Below, piece by piece: positions 61,791-64,000 of a stretch of DNA of 64,000 nt. The notes below the pieces were generated by a model, which had not been told where the DNA came from, did no database searches, and saw nothing but the letters and a program-made list of their open reading frames with translations. The first letter of the stretch is position 1, and the number at the start of each line of letters is the position of its first letter. The DNA lies in the NCBI RefSeq assembly GCF_003850045.1, contig NZ_RQJX01000003.1, forward strand, positions 1 to 64,000, in the 5' to 3' direction. The position numbers were made by a program, and so were the translations under genes. Origin of the DNA: Aeromicrobium camelliae (GTDB lineage: Bacteria > Actinomycetota > Actinomycetes > Propionibacteriales > Nocardioidaceae).

Positions 61791-62667
61791 GCTCGGCCTC
61801 CGCTTCACCCGCGGCTGCGTTGTCGGCGTCGGGCGCCTTGCTGTTCATGATCTCCTCGAACACATACGAGCGGAGCCGGGCGAACTCGGGCAGCTCCTTG
61901 GTGTGAACCTGATGCCGCGGGCGCGGCAGATCGATGTCCAACACCTCCTTCACCACGGTCGGGCGCGATGACAAGATGACGACCCGGTCAGCGAGATAGA
62001 CGGACTCGTCGATGTCGTGGGTGACGAACACGACAGTGACTCCGTACTGGTGCCTCAGATCGAGGACGAGATCCTCCAGCTCAGCACGGGTCTGGGCGTC
62101 GACGGAGGCGAACGGCTCATCCATCAGGAGGATCTCCGGCCGGTAGGCCAAGGCCCGCGCTATGGCCACCCGCTGCTGCATGCCGCCGGAGAGCTGCCAC
62201 GGATACTTGTCAGCGAACCCGGCGAGCCCGACCGACTCGAGGGCGCCGATCACACGCTCACGCCTCTCTTGGGAGCCGAGTCTCATGCGACGCAGTGGGA
62301 ATTCGACGTTCTTTGCGACCTTCATCCAGGGGTAAAGCGAGCGGCTGTAGTCCTGGAACACCAACGCCATCGTCGCCGGGGGTGCTGTGACCGGATCGCC
62401 GAGCAGGGAAACGGTGCCGGACGTCGGGGTGAGGAGACCTGACATGCTGCGCAGCAACGTGGTCTTGCCGCAGCCCGAGGGACCGACGATACACACCAGC
62501 TCACCTTCGCGTACTCCGAAGCTGATGTCGGCGATGGCCTGGGTTGCTTCTGCCCCGGTGCCGTAAGTCTTCGCGAGTCCGCAGACATCGAGCAGGAGTC
62601 GGGCAGACGGCTCAGGAAGTCCGCCGGGCACGGCGATGCCAAGTTCCGGGTTTGCGGTCGTGCTCAC
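61783..62667 (-). CDS. ABC importer ATPase (SsuB/TauB-like)
   Basis: A 294-residue ATPase. It has Walker A GPSGCGKTT, a signature QLSGGMQQRVAIARAL, Walker B ILLMDEPFASVD and the switch His in FVTHDIDES. VFQDYSRSLYPWMKV is the Q-loop. It powers the permease pair downstream. The GTG at 62665-62667 overlaps the tautomerase stop by 4 bases. Confidence 0.9.
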   Translation of the reverse strand: MSTTANPELGIAVPGGLPEPSARLLLDVCGLAKTYGTGAEATQAIADISFGVREGELVCIVGPSGCGKTTLLRSMSGLLTPTSGTVSLLGDPVTAPPATMALVFQDYSRSLYPWMKVAKNVEFPLRRMRLGSQERRERVIGALESVGLAGFADKYPWQLSGGMQQRVAIARALAYRPEILLMDEPFASVDAQTRAELEDLVLDLRHQYGVTVVFVTHDIDESVYLADRVVILSSRPTVVKEVLDIDLPRPRHQVHTKELPEFARLRSYVFEEIMNSKAPDADNAAAGEAEAEHG

Positions 62668-62867
62668 TTCGTGCCCCCGGCGTCTCGCGCCTGCAGGCTG
62701 GCCCCGCCGGCACCCCAGCTGTCACGCTGGACCTCGTCAAGGATGACCCACACCTTCTCCGCCGGCGCACCGCTGGCTTCGCTGTAGGCGGCGGTAAGGG
62801 CAGCAATGATGCGCTCACGTTGCGTGGGGTCGTAACTGTTCGCGTGACGCACTTCGATCAACGGCAT
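62664..62867 (-). CDS. 4-oxalocrotonate-tautomerase-family protein
   Basis: A 67-residue tautomerase. Pro2 becomes the N-terminal catalytic proline after Met removal (MPLIEVRHANSY). VWVILDEVQRDSWGAGG near residue 40 matches the family. It shifts keto-enol or double-bond position in small acids or carbonyl compounds. It stands between the monooxygenase and the transporter ATPase, with short spacing. Confidence 0.88.
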   Translation of the reverse strand: MPLIEVRHANSYDPTQRERIIAALTAAYSEASGAPAEKVWVILDEVQRDSWGAGGASLQARDAGGTK

Positions 62868-62877
62868 GATGGAACAC

Positions 62878-64000
62878 TCATTTCTTCTGGGCGGTGGGCC
62901 TGGGTGCGACGACGTCGTAGGCGTCGCGATCGAACGTCGTAGACAGCTCGTAGAAGCGGAGCAGGGGCCAAGGCCAGTTCTGGGTCACCTTGCCGTAGCG
63001 GTTCTTGTACCAGCTGCGCACGCCGGGCACACCCCAGGCGCGGAGCGCGTTGCCCCTGTCCATGTCGCGGCAATAGGCCTCGTACGCGCCCTGCTTGACA
63101 TCGATCGGCCGGCCGCCCTCGGTGAGACTGAACCGCAGGCATTCCATGATGTACTCGACGGAGCATTCGGTCATGAAGATCGCGCTGCCGGTCACGACAA
63201 GATTGGTGTTCGGACCGAACACCAAAAACAGGTTCGGGAATCCCGGAACGGAGACCCCCTTGTACGCCCCCGCGTTCCCGTCCCAATCCCTGTGCAGGTC
63301 TCGGCCGTCCTTGCCGGTGACCTCCATCGGCATGAGGAAGTCTGAGGCCCGAAAGCCCGTGGCGTACACGATGACGTCGAACTCCCGCTCACCGGATGCG
63401 GTCTCGATGCCGGTTGGCGTGATCCGGGTGATCGGATCGGTGACAAGGTCGACATTGTCTCGATGCAACGCCTCGGCCCAGACTCCGTTGTCGCGCAGCA
63501 TGCGTTTGCCGCCGGGCGGATAGTCCGGGACGACCTTGGCGAGCAGATCCGGTCGGTCGGCATACTGTTCCTCGAGCCGGGCGACCAGTTGATCACGGAG
63601 CAGTTTGTTGGCCGCGGACACCGTGCCCGGCTCGTCCCACTCCGGATCGACGGTCACCAGCGAGAGACGGCCCTCCGTTGCCAGCCAGAACTGCCAGAAC
63701 CGGAACCACCGGGGATACTCGGGCACGACGTCGAACAACCATCTCATTCCTGTCGGGACCGGCTCGTGATAGCTCGGGGTGGGGAGCATCCAGGGTGCGC
63801 TGCGCTGGTAGACGGCGAGTTCAGCCACGGTTGGTGCGATGGCAGGAACGATCTGATAGGCGCTCGCGCCCGTGCCGATGACGGCCACCCTTTTGCCCGT
63901 CAGATCCAGTGACGGATCCCACCGAGCTGAGTGAAACGCCGTTCCCTCAAAAGAGTCGATACCGGGAATGTCAGGGAGCTGAGGTTGATTGAGCTGGCCC
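62878..64000 (-). CDS. Baeyer-Villiger-type flavin monooxygenase, 5' end beyond window
   Basis: At least 374 residues are visible and the N-terminal FAD motif lies beyond 64000. FEGTAFHSARWD matches the Baeyer-Villiger fingerprint FxGxxxHxxxW(P/D). It is followed at once by the NADPH motif VAVIGTGASAYQIVP. YATGFRASDFLMPMEVTG and FGPNTNLVVTGSAIFMTE continue the pattern, typical of BVMOs related to cyclic- and aryl-ketone enzymes. It would insert oxygen into a ketone to give an ester or lactone. It is the most upstream gene visible in this leftward operon. Confidence 0.9.
   Translation of the reverse strand, partial: GQLNQPQLPDIPGIDSFEGTAFHSARWDPSLDLTGKRVAVIGTGASAYQIVPAIAPTVAELAVYQRSAPWMLPTPSYHEPVPTGMRWLFDVVPEYPRWFRFWQFWLATEGRLSLVTVDPEWDEPGTVSAANKLLRDQLVARLEEQYADRPDLLAKVVPDYPPGGKRMLRDNGVWAEALHRDNVDLVTDPITRITPTGIETASGEREFDVIVYATGFRASDFLMPMEVTGKDGRDLHRDWDGNAGAYKGVSVPGFPNLFLVFGPNTNLVVTGSAIFMTECSVEYIMECLRFSLTEGGRPIDVKQGAYEAYCRDMDRGNALRAWGVPGVRSWYKNRYGKVTQNWPWPLLRFYELSTTFDRDAYDVVAPRPTAQKK

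Overview
This is a GC-rich (roughly 65-70 percent by eye) chromosomal segment of an actinomycete. A SirR/Rv2788-like MntR, a TIGR03084-type protein, an Lsr2-type nucleoid protein, adjacent metY-metX genes and cysteine-free alternative ribosomal proteins point to the Mycobacteriales, perhaps a Gordonia-like genus. The genus is inferred, not proven.

Region 1 (1-12 kb) is mostly housekeeping and metal handling. It holds a thioredoxin-reductase-like flavoprotein with a divergent XRE-cupin regulator, a frameshifted BKACE gene, a manganese ABC importer with mntR at the end of its operon, a TetR/TIGR03084 pair, an IS481 element with a 6-base target duplication, an alpha/beta hydrolase, 6-phosphofructokinase and a GntR regulator. 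Region 2 (12-19 kb) is a 5-oxoproline (pyroglutamate) operon: an NRAMP-like transporter, pxpA, pxpB, pxpC and a YcsI-type hydro-lyase, with a perfect GntR-type operator in front. metY and metX follow, and then a perfect 47-base inverted repeat.

Region 3 (19-24 kb) carries a frameshifted ABC exporter with a divergent TetR gene and two operator-like sites 20 bases apart. Next to it is a divergent cluster of zinc-independent ribosomal proteins: S14, L33 and L28 leftward; L31, a P-loop-less CobW-like protein, L32 and L36 rightward, around a Zur-like motif. Region 4 (24-45 kb) holds oxidoreductases, dps, a broadly lipid-related set (PaaG/crotonase, hydrolase, HSDL2-like SDR, acyl-CoA ligase, FadB/FadA with a divergent MerR regulator), OsmC, a cation diffusion facilitator and an unrecognised 472-residue protein.

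Region 5 (45-52 kb) is a polyol/ketose operon: zinc dehydrogenase, PTS IIA, IIB and galactitol-type IIC, a 65-residue membrane protein, a RhaD-type aldolase and a one-chain dihydroxyacetone kinase, with a divergent DeoR regulator. An lsr2-type gene follows. Region 6 (52.4-56.3 kb) is a graveyard of nested insertion sequences (IS30, IS3, IS481, IS5, IS110 pieces). It ends in the 3' stub of a UDP-glucose dehydrogenase gene, so it marks an old chromosomal rearrangement. Region 7 (56.3-64 kb) is a leftward catabolic operon that runs off the window: a Baeyer-Villiger-type monooxygenase, a tautomerase, an SsuABC-like importer, an SDR, a hydrolase and a glycerate kinase.

Intergenic spaces are rich in palindromes: one GGTGGTCGAGTA hairpin-repeat family in four blocks, and longer private inverted repeats mostly between convergent genes.
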